This document shows, in pieces, positions 42,625 to 51,763 of a stretch of DNA of 64,000 nt. The notes under the pieces are model-generated. The model saw nothing but the letters and a program-made list of their open reading frames with translations. It did not search any database and was not told the DNA's origin. Source of the stretch: Cryobacterium zongtaii (GTDB taxonomy: Bacteria > Actinomycetota > Actinomycetes > Actinomycetales > Microbacteriaceae); the NCBI RefSeq assembly GCF_002909375.1, contig NZ_PPXD01000027.1, positions 1 through 64,000 on the forward strand, written 5' to 3'. Positions within the stretch are counted from its first letter, which is position 1. The number at the start of each line of letters is the position of its first letter. A program made the position numbers and the translations under genes.

Positions 42625-43476
42625 ATGGACCTGACCACCGTTGCGACCATCACGCAGGCCCGCACCCGCGCCGACCTGGCCGCCCTCGGCGAGACCGTGG
42701 TGCCGCTGGCCGGCGGTTCCGAACTCTTCGCCGACCCGCGCATCCACCTCACCGGCCTCGTCGACCTGCAGACCATGGGCTGGCCGGCGCTGACCACCGG
42801 GGCAGACGGACTCGAGATCGCCGCCACCTGCACCCTCGCCGAACTGTCGCGGATGCCCGCCGAGCCCGGCTGGGTCGCCCACCCCATCTTCCACCTGGCC
42901 TGCACGGCCCTGTTCGGCTCCTTCAAGGTCTGGAACGTCGCCACCGTCGGCGGCAACCTGTGCACCTCGCTGCCCGCGGGCCCGATGATCTGCCTCACCG
43001 CCGCCCTCGACGCCGAGGTCCTGATCTGGCACGCCGACGGCACCGACAGCCGGATGCCGGCCCTCGACTTCGTCACCGGCAACACCACCAACGTGCTCGA
43101 ACCCGGCGACGTGCTGCGCTCCATCCACGTGCCCGCCGCCACGCTTACTGCCCGCACCGCGTACCGCAAGATCGCCCTGTCCCCCCTCGGCCGCTCCGGC
43201 GCCGTGCTCATCGGCCGCCTCGACACCGACGGCCGTTTTGTGCTCACCGTGACCGGCGGCACCGTGCGCCCGGTGCAACTGCGCTACCCCTCGCTGCCCG
43301 ATCCGGCCGCCTTGGCCGCCGACATCGCAGGTCTAGACGCCTGGTTCACGGATGCGCACGGCGCCGCCGACTGGCGCCGCGCCATGAGCGGACTGCTCGG
43401 CGAGGAAATCCGCCAAGAACTGGCCGCGCCGACCGACCCGCCCAGACCCGGCACCGGCGACGGGAGCCGCGCATGA
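42625..43476 (+). CDS. xanthine dehydrogenase-type FAD-binding subunit
   Basis: Electron-transfer subunit of a molybdenum hydroxylase. The 283 residues have the FAD pyrophosphate loop VPLAGGSELFADPRI and the second loop ATVGGNLCTSLPAGPM, as in CoxM/XdhB-type subunits. They also have the CO-dehydrogenase flavoprotein C-terminal part (YRKIALSPLGRSGAVLIGRL). The ATG follows GGGAGG. The gene overlaps the next by ATGA, so both subunits are made together. A TTGACT at about 42,529 may be its -35, but no clear -10 was found. Confidence 0.93.
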   Translation: MDLTTVATITQARTRADLAALGETVVPLAGGSELFADPRIHLTGLVDLQTMGWPALTTGADGLEIAATCTLAELSRMPAEPGWVAHPIFHLACTALFGSFKVWNVATVGGNLCTSLPAGPMICLTAALDAEVLIWHADGTDSRMPALDFVTGNTTNVLEPGDVLRSIHVPAATLTARTAYRKIALSPLGRSGAVLIGRLDTDGRFVLTVTGGTVRPVQLRYPSLPDPAALAADIAGLDAWFTDAHGAADWRRAMSGLLGEEIRQELAAPTDPPRPGTGDGSRA

Positions 43477-46325
43477 AGCTGACCGTGAACGGCAACCCGA
43501 TCGACGCGCCGGCCGCGGCCGGCCAGGCCCTGCGCACCTACCTGCGCCAGCAGGAACACTTCGAGGTCAAGAAGGGCTGCGACACCGGCGACTGCGGCGC
43601 CTGCTCGGTGCTCGTGGACGGCACCCCGGTGCACTCGTGCATCTACCCGGCCTACCGCGCCGAGGGTCGCGAGGTCACCACCGCCACCGGCATCGGCGGG
43701 CCGGAGACCCTGGCCCCGATCCAGCAGCGCTTCATCGACGCGGCCGGTTTCCAGTGCGGCTTCTGCACGCCGGGCATGATCGTGACGGCGTCGACCATCC
43801 AGGAGCACCAGCTCGACGACCTGCCCCGCCTGCTCAAGGGCAACCTGTGCCGGTGCACGGGCTACCGGGCCATCGACGACGCCATCCGCGACCGGCACAC
43901 CCCGGCCGACGGCGGCTGCGGGCACGACCACGAACACACCGCCGCCGGTGCAGCGGATGCGGCAACCCCCGACTCCGCAGCCGGCTCCGCACCGGTCGCC
44001 GCCCCGATCTCCGGCCTCGGCCCGGTGCGTCGCACCAAGCCCCGAACCACCGCGCGCACCTCCGCCACCGACGGCCGCGTCGGCGGCTCGCTCCGCGCCC
44101 CCGCCGCCGCCAGGGTGGTCAGCGGACAGGAGCCGTACACCCTCGACGTGGCCGTGCCGGGCCTGCTGCACCTCGCCGTGCTGCGGAGCCCGCACGCCCA
44201 CGCCAGGGTGCTCTCCCTCGACGACACCGCCGCCCGCGCCCTGCCCGGGGTGCGCGCCGTGCTCAGCGCCGCCGACTCCCCCGCCACCCTGTACTCCTCG
44301 GCCAGGCACGAGAGCCGGCTCGACGACCCCGACGACAGCCTGGTTCTGGACTCCGTGATGCGGCACCGCGGCCAGCGGGTGGCCGCGGTGGTCGCCGATT
44401 CCGTGGCCATCGCGGAGCACGCCTGCCGGTTGCTCGAGGTGGACTACGAGTTGCTGCCCGCGGTCTTCGACCCCGCCGAAGCGCTGCGCCCCGGCGCCCC
44501 GCTGGTGCACGGCGAGAAGGATGCGACGATCAGCCGCCTGGCCGACCCGTCCCGGAACCTCGTCGCCGAGCTGCACGGCGAGTACGGCGATGTGACGGCG
44601 GCACTGGCCACTGCGCACACCGTGGTGACCGGAACCTGGCAGACCCAGCGGGTCGCCCACACCCAGCTGGAGACCCACGCCACCATCGGCTGGCTGGAGG
44701 ACGAACGGCTCGTGCTGCGTACCAGCTCCCAGGTACCGTTCCTGGTGCAGAAAGAGATCAGCCGCATCTTCGACCTCGATCTCGAGGCCGTGCGAGTGTT
44801 CACCGCCCGCGTCGGCGGCGGCTTCGGCGGCAAGCAGGAGATCCTCACCGAGGACATCGTGACCCTCGCGGTACTGAAGACCGGGCGGCCCGTGCAGTAC
44901 GAGTTCACCCGCACCGACGAACTCGCCGCCTCGCCCACCCGGCACCCGATGCGGGTAGGCGTCACCCTGGCTGCCACGGGCGACGGCCGGCTCACCGCCC
45001 TGACGGTCGACGTGCTCTCCGACACCGGCTCATACGGCAACCACGCCCCCGGCGTCATGTTCCACGGCACCAGCGAGTCCGTGGCGCTGTACAACGTGCC
45101 CAACAAACGGGTGGATGCTCAGGCCGTGTACACGAACAATCCGCCGTCGGGCGCCTTCCGCGGTTACGGGCTGGGCCAGGTCATCTACGGGATCGAGTGC
45201 GCCCTCGACGAACTCGCCGTCGAGCTGGGCCTGAACCCGTTCGACATCCGCCGGATCAACTCGGTGCGCCCCGGCGACCCTCTCGTGGTGACCCATCAGG
45301 AGGGCGACGACATCGGCTTCGCCAGCTATGGCCTGGACCAGTGCCTCGACCTGGCCCAGGCGGCCCTGATTCGCGGCAATGGGGTGGCCGCCCCGACCGG
45401 CGCCACCTGGCGGGTGGGCGAGGGCATGGCGTCGGCGATGATCGCGACGACCCCGCCGCGCGGCCACTTCTCGCAGGCGACCATCACCCTGGACCAGAAT
45501 GGACGCTACCTGGTGCGGGTGGGCACCGCCGAGTTCGGCAACGGCACCACGACGGTGCACACCCAGATCGCGGCGACGGTGCTGAACACCGGCCCGGATC
45601 GCATCGAGATCCGCCAGTCCGACACCGACGCCGCCGGCTACGACACCGGCGCCTTCGGGTCGGCCGGGGTAGTGGTGGCCGGCAAGGCCGTGCACGGCGC
45701 GGCGCTCGAGCTGGCCGGTCTGCTGCGCGAGAAAGCGGCCCGACTCACCGGCATTGCGGCCGGGGACTTCGTCCTCGCGGCCGACGGACTGCGGGCCGGC
45801 GACGTGTTCGTGCCGCTGGCCGCGCTTTCCGGCCCGGACGGCCTCACCGGAACCGGCCGGGAGGACGGCGCCCGCCGTTCGCTGGCATTCAACGTGCACG
45901 CGTTCCGGGTGGCCGTGAACACCGCCACCGGCGAGGTGCGCATGTTGCAGTCCATCCAGACCGCGGATGCCGGCTTCGTGATGAATCCCGAACAGTGCCG
46001 CGGCCAGATCGAGGGCGGGGTGGCGCAGGCCATCGGTACCGCGCTGTACGAGGAACTCATCCTCGACGGCGCCGGCACCGTTGAAACAAGGGTGCTGCGC
46101 AACTATCACATACCGCAGCTGGCGGACCTGCCGGTGACCGAGGTGTACTTCGCGGACACCGCCGACGACCTGGGGCCGTACGGCGCCAAGTCGATGAGCG
46201 AGTCGCCGTACAACCCGGTGGCGCCGGCGCTGGCCAACGCGGTGCGCGATGCTCTCGGCATCCGCTCGTACGAACTGCCGATGTCGCGCGACCGCCTGTG
46301 GCGCCTGATGAACAGGGGCGCCTGA
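43473..46325 (+). CDS. xanthine dehydrogenase-type fused [2Fe-2S] and molybdopterin subunit
   Basis: Predicted catalytic subunit that oxidises hypoxanthine/xanthine to urate. Of 950 residues, about 1-150 are the iron-sulfur part, with KKGCDTGDCGACSVLVDG (first cluster), CGFCTPGM and CRCTGYRAI (second cluster). Residues 150-210 are an Ala/Pro/Thr linker. The rest is the molybdenum domain with RVGGGFGGKQEILTEDI, PSGAFRGYGLGQ and the base Glu about 910 in GAKSMSESPYNP. The start ATG overlaps the FAD gene stop; the longer open frame upstream is antisense-like. Substrate is assigned from the purine context, not from pocket residues. Confidence 0.92.
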   Translation: MKLTVNGNPIDAPAAAGQALRTYLRQQEHFEVKKGCDTGDCGACSVLVDGTPVHSCIYPAYRAEGREVTTATGIGGPETLAPIQQRFIDAAGFQCGFCTPGMIVTASTIQEHQLDDLPRLLKGNLCRCTGYRAIDDAIRDRHTPADGGCGHDHEHTAAGAADAATPDSAAGSAPVAAPISGLGPVRRTKPRTTARTSATDGRVGGSLRAPAAARVVSGQEPYTLDVAVPGLLHLAVLRSPHAHARVLSLDDTAARALPGVRAVLSAADSPATLYSSARHESRLDDPDDSLVLDSVMRHRGQRVAAVVADSVAIAEHACRLLEVDYELLPAVFDPAEALRPGAPLVHGEKDATISRLADPSRNLVAELHGEYGDVTAALATAHTVVTGTWQTQRVAHTQLETHATIGWLEDERLVLRTSSQVPFLVQKEISRIFDLDLEAVRVFTARVGGGFGGKQEILTEDIVTLAVLKTGRPVQYEFTRTDELAASPTRHPMRVGVTLAATGDGRLTALTVDVLSDTGSYGNHAPGVMFHGTSESVALYNVPNKRVDAQAVYTNNPPSGAFRGYGLGQVIYGIECALDELAVELGLNPFDIRRINSVRPGDPLVVTHQEGDDIGFASYGLDQCLDLAQAALIRGNGVAAPTGATWRVGEGMASAMIATTPPRGHFSQATITLDQNGRYLVRVGTAEFGNGTTTVHTQIAATVLNTGPDRIEIRQSDTDAAGYDTGAFGSAGVVVAGKAVHGAALELAGLLREKAARLTGIAAGDFVLAADGLRAGDVFVPLAALSGPDGLTGTGREDGARRSLAFNVHAFRVAVNTATGEVRMLQSIQTADAGFVMNPEQCRGQIEGGVAQAIGTALYEELILDGAGTVETRVLRNYHIPQLADLPVTEVYFADTADDLGPYGAKSMSESPYNPVAPALANAVRDALGIRSYELPMSRDRLWRLMNRGA

Positions 46326-46357
46326 CAGGCGGTCGCACGTGGCTCACAGCGCCAGGG

Positions 46358-46819
46358 CTAGGAGCTGATCGGCTTCATTTCCTTGCCGTGCATGGTCACC
46401 GCGTAGATCACCAGAACGTCGATGGCGATCATGGTGAGCGACCAGAGCGGGTAGGCGCCGAGGAAGGCGATGTTCACCAGGGCGCTGCCGAACGCCAGGA
46501 TGACGGCGACGACTCGTGCCCACATCTGCCCCGCGAGCAGGGCGACGCCGGCCAGGATCACCACAGCACCCAGGATCGTGTGCACCCAGCCCCAGGTCGT
46601 GTAGTCGACCTGCACCACCAGTCCTTCCTGGCCGACGAGGTAATAGGTGTCCTGGAACAGTGCGACCAGGCCCTGGATGACGTGGAACGCGCCCATCATC
46701 AACATCATGACGCCTGCGAAGACTATCCAGCCGGTCCAGCCCGACGTACCGCTGTCGGTTGTGTAGTTGTTGGTTTCCGCCCCGGTCGTGCTGCCCGGTG
46801 CCTGCCGTGTGCTGGTCAT
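46358..46819 (-). CDS. DUF7144-type four-helix membrane protein
   Basis: A 153-residue integral membrane protein of unknown role, common in actinobacteria. After a polar N-terminus of about 25 residues come four hydrophobic helices (WIVFAGVMMLMMGAFHVIQG; GWVHTILGAVVILAGVALLA; RVVAVILAFGSALVNIAFL; LWSLTMIAIDVLVIYAV). The start SGWTGWIVFAG--M-M-GAFH-IQGL is typical of the family. The ATG at 46819 has a strong GGAGGAG. A palindromic element lies 56 bases upstream. It is transcribed away from XdhC and against the xanthine dehydrogenase genes and is probably not part of purine breakdown. Confidence 0.85.
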   Translation of the reverse strand: MTSTRQAPGSTTGAETNNYTTDSGTSGWTGWIVFAGVMMLMMGAFHVIQGLVALFQDTYYLVGQEGLVVQVDYTTWGWVHTILGAVVILAGVALLAGQMWARVVAVILAFGSALVNIAFLGAYPLWSLTMIAIDVLVIYAVTMHGKEMKPISS

Positions 46820-46874
46820 GGTGACTCCTCCATTCAAGGGATTCGGTGAGCACGCTAATGCGCGGGCGCGCCCG

Positions 46875-46893
46875 ATTCGTCCCCCGAATGGGG
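46875..46893. promoter_or_regulatory. two interlocked palindromes upstream of the DUF7144 gene
   Basis: ATTCG-TCCCC-CGAAT (46875-46889) overlaps CCCC-GAAT-GGGG (46882-46893). On the minus strand a TAGCGT-like -10 lies downstream near 46,857, placing the palindromes at or just above the -35. A dimeric regulator site is likely. Confidence 0.45.
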
Positions 46894-46941
46894 TGAGGGC
46901 TGAAGGAAAATCCCGGTCAGCAAGGAGGGGAATCGGTCGCG

Positions 46942-48057
46942 TCAGACCGAGGGGTGAATCGGGCCCTGCCGGTCCCGCAGGGGGGCGCCGGATGCCCCGG
47001 AGCGGGTGGCGAGAACCTCGGCGAGGATCGACACCGCCGTCTCCGCCGGGCTGCTCGCGCCGAGGTCCAGGCCGATCGGCGAGTGCAGCCTGTCGAGGGC
47101 GGCGGCGGAGACGCCCGCCTCTCGTAGGCGCAGCATCCGTCTTTCGTGGGTGCGCCGGGACCCCATGGCGCCCACGTAGCCGACGTCCAGGCTCAGGGCC
47201 GTGCTGAGCAGCGGCAGGTCGAACTTCTCGTCGTGGGTGAGCACGCACACCACGGTGCGGGCATCGGTGTGGGTGCGGGCGAGGTAGTCGCTCGGCCACT
47301 CGACCACCACCTCGGCAGCGGTCGGGAAACGTTCGGGGGTGGCGAACACGGCGCGGGCGTCGCACACGGTGACCCGATAGCCCAGCAGGGTCGCGGCGGC
47401 CGACAGAGCGCCGGCGAAGTCCACGGCGCCGAAGATCAGGCAGCGCGGCGGGGCCTGGGCCACGAGGTAGAGCACCCGGCTGATCGCCCCGTCGCAGTCC
47501 ACCGAGCCCAGGCTGGTCTCGCCGGCGTTGACAGCGGCGGCCAGCTGCGCCCGGATGCGGCGTACCGAGTCGGCGTCGAGGCCGGCGGACTCCCCGCGAT
47601 CGGTTGCGCGGTCGGTTGCGCCGTCCGGTGCCAGGATCAGGCCGGCCCCCGTTCCCGCGACGACCAGGGCGAGCCCGGCGGCCTGGCCGGCCGCGGCTCG
47701 CTCCAGCTGGGCGCGCACCTCCGCGGTCATGGCGTTGCGTCCGGCCGGGGCGATCTCGGCGAGGAACACTTCGACGGTGCCGCCGCAGGACAGCCCTACG
47801 GCGAACGCGTCGTCATCGCTCACCCCGAATTCGGTGAGGTGCCCGCGGCCGGTCTCGAGCACCTCCTGGGCACTGTCGTAGATCGCACCCTCGACGCAGC
47901 CGCCGGAGATGCTGCCGAGAACCGCACCGGAGTCGGTGACGGCCATGGCCGTGCCGAGGGTGCGCGGCGCGCTGCCGAGCACCCGGGTCACCGTCGCCAC
48001 GGCCACCCGGCGACCGTCCGCGAGGGCGTCCAGGAGTGCACCGGCGATTTCGAGCAC
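46942..48057 (-). CDS. xdhC: XdhC-family molybdenum enzyme maturation factor
   Basis: XdhC/CoxF proteins bind, sulfurate and insert molybdenum cofactor into xanthine dehydrogenase-type enzymes. The 371 residues have the N-terminal XdhC segment (RRVAVATVTRVLGSAPRTLG, then GSISGGCVEGAIYD; SCGGTVEVFL). The C-terminal Rossmann-like half has RCLIFGAVDFAGALSAAATL, DYLARTHTDARTVVCVLTHD and YVGAMGSRRTHERRM. It has no clear ATG; GTG at 48057 near the stop of the upstream permease gene fits the conserved start. It is the last gene of an ABC transporter operon rather than next to the dehydrogenase genes it serves. Confidence 0.9.
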   Translation of the reverse strand: MLEIAGALLDALADGRRVAVATVTRVLGSAPRTLGTAMAVTDSGAVLGSISGGCVEGAIYDSAQEVLETGRGHLTEFGVSDDDAFAVGLSCGGTVEVFLAEIAPAGRNAMTAEVRAQLERAAAGQAAGLALVVAGTGAGLILAPDGATDRATDRGESAGLDADSVRRIRAQLAAAVNAGETSLGSVDCDGAISRVLYLVAQAPPRCLIFGAVDFAGALSAAATLLGYRVTVCDARAVFATPERFPTAAEVVVEWPSDYLARTHTDARTVVCVLTHDEKFDLPLLSTALSLDVGYVGAMGSRRTHERRMLRLREAGVSAAALDRLHSPIGLDLGASSPAETAVSILAEVLATRSGASGAPLRDRQGPIHPSV

Positions 48058-48059
48058 GG

Positions 48060-48935
48060 TCAGTTGCTCGCGCTCTGGTCCATGCCCATCCGTCGCAGCA
48101 CCAGGTTCTCGGCGAACTGCGCCACACCGTAGAGCACCATCGAGACGATGGTGATGACCACGACGGACGACCACACCTCGAAGTTCTTCACCTGCGAGAC
48201 CGCGACGACGATGCCGTAGCCCAGGCCCTGGCCGGTGGCGAGCCACTCGGCCAGCAGGGCGCCGGTGATGGCGCCGGGGATGGAGATCTTGACGGCGGCG
48301 AAGAACGACGGCAGCGAGCTGGGCAGCGCCACCTTGCGAAGCGCGGTGAACGGGGTGCCGCCGTAGACGGCGATCACGTCGCTGACCTGAGGGGATGCCG
48401 ACCGCAGGCCGAAGGCGATGTTCACCAGGGCCGGGAAGAGGACCACGATGGCACCGGTCACCACGGCGATGCTCGGTCCGCGGCCGGTGATGAGGATCAG
48501 CACCGGGACGAAGGCCACCAGCGGCACGCTGCGCAGCAGCAGGGCGATGGGCATCAGCGCGTGCTCGATGCCCTTCGACAGGGTGAACAGGGTGGCCAGC
48601 ACCAGGGCGAGCAGCAGCCCGGCGACGAAACCGAGGAACGCGTCGGTGAGGGTGACACCGAGGTTGGTGAGGATCAGCGCCCGGTTCTCGGCGGCATCCG
48701 GCACCGTGAAGAGCCAGTTGAACACATCCAGCGGTCCCTTGGCGATGAACGGCGAGATCCCCAGCAGCAGGATCAGGCCCTGCCAGGCGACGAGGACGAT
48801 CACGAGCGTCAGCAGGCCCGTGGCCAGGGCCCGGCCGATGTAGGCGCCGATGCCGCGCGCCTGCGTCCCGCTGCTCTTGGTGAGGACAGCGGCCTGAACG
48901 ACGATGGCCTCGGCAACATGGGTTTGCGCGCTCAT
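48060..48935 (-). CDS. ABC transporter permease (NitT/TauT/ThiX type), second
   Basis: A 291-residue permease with about six membrane helices after a 40-residue polar tail. It has the BPD inner-membrane motif in PQVSDVIAVYGGTPFTALRKVALPSSLP (EAA loop; shown in part as VYGGTPFTALRKVALP). Together with the preceding permease it would form a heterodimeric channel. Its ATG overlaps the first permease gene, and its stop precedes XdhC by a few bases. Confidence 0.9.
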   Translation of the reverse strand: MSAQTHVAEAIVVQAAVLTKSSGTQARGIGAYIGRALATGLLTLVIVLVAWQGLILLLGISPFIAKGPLDVFNWLFTVPDAAENRALILTNLGVTLTDAFLGFVAGLLLALVLATLFTLSKGIEHALMPIALLLRSVPLVAFVPVLILITGRGPSIAVVTGAIVVLFPALVNIAFGLRSASPQVSDVIAVYGGTPFTALRKVALPSSLPSFFAAVKISIPGAITGALLAEWLATGQGLGYGIVVAVSQVKNFEVWSSVVVITIVSMVLYGVAQFAENLVLRRMGMDQSASN

Positions 48936-49735
48936 GAGCTGCTCCGTCCGGTGGTCCAGGGGGTGGCGAAACGGGAGATCAGCGCGAAGAGCAGGTAGCC
49001 GATGCCGGCCAGCAGACCCGCGACGAGGGCGAGGCTCCAGACCCGTTCCACGTTCGCGGCGTTGCCGGCGGCGAGCATGGCCAGGCCGAGGCCCCGCTCG
49101 GCGCCGCCGAGGTATTCCCCGAGGATGGCGCCGAGCAGCGCGGCCGGAGCCGCGATCTGCAGGGCGTTCAGCACGCTGGGCAGCCCGGCGATCAGCCTGA
49201 CCTTCCGCAGCTGGGTGAACTTGGTGCCGCCGTACACGGTGACGAGGTCGAGACTGGCCGTGTCGGCGGCCTTGAGCCCCACCAACGAGCCGACCACCGT
49301 GGTGAAGAACACCGACATGGCGGCCAGGAAGATCGCGGTGCCGGACGGGTCGCCGCGCGGCGGGCCGATCACGGTATACGCGATCGGGCCGATCGCCACG
49401 ATCGGCACGCAGTAGGTGATCACGGCGATCTGCAGCGCGATCTTCTCGATGCGCGGCAGCACCAGGACCAATCCGGCCAGCAGCAGCGCCAGGCCGTTGC
49501 CCCAGAGGAACCCGATCGCCGCTTCACTGAGGGTCATGGTGATGTGCGGCAGGTAGAAGCCGATGCCGTCGCCGGCGAACTGGCGGAATACCTCGGCCGG
49601 GGTGGGGATGGCACCGCCGGGCACCGAGCCGGCGTTCTGGAAGATGGTGAGCGCGCTGATCCACCACAGGGCCACCACGACGATCACGCCGAGAAGCCCG
49701 GTGGCCCAACCGGGCAGGCCGCGGCTGACCGGCAT
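48932..49735 (-). CDS. ABC transporter permease (NitT/TauT/ThiX type), first
   Basis: A 267-residue permease with about six membrane helices (GLLGVIVVVALWWISALTIF first) and the EAA-like loop LVTVYGGTKFTQLRKVRLIA. It resembles the partner permease around VYGGT-FT-LRKV, as expected for related subunits. It overlaps the ATPase gene by one base and the second permease by four. Confidence 0.9.
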   Translation of the reverse strand: MPVSRGLPGWATGLLGVIVVVALWWISALTIFQNAGSVPGGAIPTPAEVFRQFAGDGIGFYLPHITMTLSEAAIGFLWGNGLALLLAGLVLVLPRIEKIALQIAVITYCVPIVAIGPIAYTVIGPPRGDPSGTAIFLAAMSVFFTTVVGSLVGLKAADTASLDLVTVYGGTKFTQLRKVRLIAGLPSVLNALQIAAPAALLGAILGEYLGGAERGLGLAMLAAGNAANVERVWSLALVAGLLAGIGYLLFALISRFATPWTTGRSSS

Positions 49736-50577
49736 CAGTGCGCCCCGGCGGCGGCCGGGGTGTCGGCGCCGAAGAGCAGTTCGGACGCCCGGTCGTGCAG
49801 GGCGTGGAATTCGGGGCTGCGCATCATCTCGGGCAGGCGCGGGCGGGGCAGGTCGATCTCGATGACCTCCTTGACGCGGCCGGGCCGCGGACTCATCACG
49901 GCCACTTGGTCGCTGAGGAAGATCGCCTCGGAGATCCCGTGGGTGACCATCAAGGTCGTCGCGGGCTTCTCGGTCCAGATGCGCAGCAGTTCGATGTTGA
50001 GGCGCTGCCGGGTCATGTCGTCGAGGGCACCGAACGGTTCGTCGAGCAGCAGCACCGACGGCTTGAGCACGAGGGAACGGGCGATTGAGACGCGCTGGCG
50101 CATCCCGCCGGACAGCTGGGCCGGCTTGGCCTTCTCGAATCCGGCAAGGCCGACGAGCTGGATGAGTTCGGTGACGTAGTCCTCGTCGACGGGCATCCTG
50201 GCGACCTCGAACGGAAGCTTGATGTTGCTGCGCACACTCCGCCAGGGCAGCAGAGCGGAGTCTTGGAAGGCGATGCCGAGTTCGTGGCCGCTGCGGAGTT
50301 CCGCGGGGCTCTTGCCGTCCACCCGGGTGGTGCCGCTGGTCGGGTTCTCCAGGCCGGCGAGGATCCGCAGGATCGTGGATTTGCCGCAGCCGGAGGGGCC
50401 GAGCAGTGAAAGGAAGCTGCCCTTGTCGGTGTGCAGGTTCGCGTTGTCGAGCGCGACAACCTCCCTGCGACCGACCGAGAAGGTCTTGTGCAGCGCTTCA
50501 ATGTGTAGGCCGGTACCGTGCAGGCCGGTTCCCGAAGCGGTGGGTGGAGCGGTGTCGATCGTGCTCACGTCGTACAT
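49735..50577 (-). CDS. ABC transporter ATP-binding protein (NitT/TauT type)
   Basis: Powers the importer. The 280 residues have Walker A ([17 protein letters not shown]), a Q-loop ([17 protein letters not shown]), the signature [16 protein letters not shown], Walker B with [16 protein letters not shown] and the switch His ([12 protein letters not shown]). This sequence type serves nitrate, sulfonate, HMP and related small-molecule importers. It follows the binding protein gene after 97 bases containing a strong hairpin. Confidence 0.93.
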   Translation of the reverse strand: MYDVSTIDTAPPTASGTGLHGTGLHIEALHKTFSVGRREVVALDNANLHTDKGSFLSLLGPSGCGKSTILRILAGLENPTSGTTRVDGKSPAELRSGHELGIAFQDSALLPWRSVRSNIKLPFEVARMPVDEDYVTELIQLVGLAGFEKAKPAQLSGGMRQRVSIARSLVLKPSVLLLDEPFGALDDMTRQRLNIELLRIWTEKPATTLMVTHGISEAIFLSDQVAVMSPRPGRVKEVIEIDLPRPRLPEMMRSPEFHALHDRASELLFGADTPAAAGAH

Positions 50578-50621
50578 TCCTTACTGGGCGTCGTCGGATG
50601 CCGGTAGTTCAGTATCGCCGA

Positions 50622-50650
50622 CGGCACCCGCCTCGGTGAGACGGGTGCCG
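50622..50650 (-). terminator. intercistronic stem-loop after the NMT1-type binding protein gene
   Basis: Perfect 9-bp stem (CGGCACCCG / CGGGTGCCG) with an 11-base loop between the binding protein stop and the ATPase start. No T-run follows. Probably a partial terminator or RNA stabiliser, as in the sugar transporter operon. Confidence 0.55.
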
Positions 50651-50674
50651 CGACGAGAGTTGTGCTGCGGGTGG

Positions 50675-51763
50675 CTACTTGCTGTAGGCGATGAGGTCGG
50701 GGTTCTCCTCGTACACCTCGGCCAGCAGGCTCATGTCGAACAGGGTGGCGGTGTCGATGTCGATACCGGCGGCCTTGAGCGTGGCGACGGACTCCTTCTG
50801 CAGCGCGTCGCTGATGGTGAACAGCCCGTTGGCCTCGGTGTCGGGGCTGACGACGAGGTCGGTGGCCTGGATCTCCGCCTGGCGGGTCTCCTTCTCCATG
50901 GTCAGTCCGAGGTCCTTGCCGTAGGTGTCGACGGTGAGCTTCGCGGCGGCAGCGGGATCGTTGATCGCGTCGGCCCAGCCCTTGATCTCGGCGACCAGCA
51001 GTGCCTTGAGCATCTCGCGGTCGTTGGCGATCGCATCCTCGGAGGCGGTGAACGTCTCGGCGACGAACGGCAGTCCGTTGTCGGCCAGCGGCAGGTTCAC
51101 CGGGTCGAGACCGGCCAGCTCGGCGTCGATCGACTCGTTGGTGAGGTACGCGAACCATCCGTCGACCTCGCCGTTGAAGAGCGGGGTCGGGTCGTACTCG
51201 ACCGGGACGACGGTGATCGTGGACGGGTCGATCTCATTGACCTTGAGGAAGGCGTCCCACAGGCTCTGGTTGCTGGCCTGGACGCCGATGGTCTTGCCCG
51301 CAAGGTCGTCGAGGGTGGCGATGTTGCCCACGCCGGCGAGCGAGAGGATGGTGAACGGGTTCTTCTGGTACGTCGCCCCGATGATCTTCAGCGGTGCGCC
51401 CTCCTCGGCGATGACGGTGCCCGTGGAGATGGCGTTGCCGACGCCGAGATCGACGTTGCCGGAGATGACACCGGCCTCGGCCGACGCCGGGCCGGGGATC
51501 AGGTCGACGGAGTCGAAGCCCGCTTCGGCGAAGTAGCCGGCATCCTCGGCCACGAACTCGCCCATGAACTCGGCGTTCTTGATCCAGGACAGCTGGATGC
51601 TTGCCTCGCCGAACGAGGCTGCGTCGCCGGAGCCCGACTCGGCGGAGCCGGCGTCGCCGGCGCAGGAGGACAGCAGCAGGGTGAGTGCGGCGGCCACGGC
51701 GACGCCGGTGCCGACGCGCTTGGCCGAGCGACGGGTGAACGGGGAAACTGGGGCTTGCGTCAT
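50675..51763 (-). CDS. ABC transporter substrate-binding lipoprotein (NMT1/THI5-like)
   Basis: Binds the imported compound outside the cell. The 362 residues begin with a long-n-region lipoprotein signal ending LTLLLSSCAGD. The body has the NMT1 fold (IQLSWIKNAEFMGEFVAED; GYFAEAGFDSVDLIPGP; TIGVQASNQSLWDAFLKVNE). These proteins bind thiamine-precursor pyrimidines, nitrate, sulfonates and other small planar or anionic ligands. Flanked by xanthine dehydrogenase, XdhC and purine deaminase genes, a purine or ureide is the likely ligand (inference). ATG at 51763 has AGAGGA upstream. Confidence 0.9.
   Translation of the reverse strand: MTQAPVSPFTRRSAKRVGTGVAVAAALTLLLSSCAGDAGSAESGSGDAASFGEASIQLSWIKNAEFMGEFVAEDAGYFAEAGFDSVDLIPGPASAEAGVISGNVDLGVGNAISTGTVIAEEGAPLKIIGATYQKNPFTILSLAGVGNIATLDDLAGKTIGVQASNQSLWDAFLKVNEIDPSTITVVPVEYDPTPLFNGEVDGWFAYLTNESIDAELAGLDPVNLPLADNGLPFVAETFTASEDAIANDREMLKALLVAEIKGWADAINDPAAAAKLTVDTYGKDLGLTMEKETRQAEIQATDLVVSPDTEANGLFTISDALQKESVATLKAAGIDIDTATLFDMSLLAEVYEENPDLIAYSK

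Noticed and set aside
42537..43472. N-terminal extension of the FeS/Mo subunit
   Set aside because: Overlaps the FAD subunit gene in a different frame; the iron-sulfur domain starts at MKLTVNG, at the ATGA overlap.
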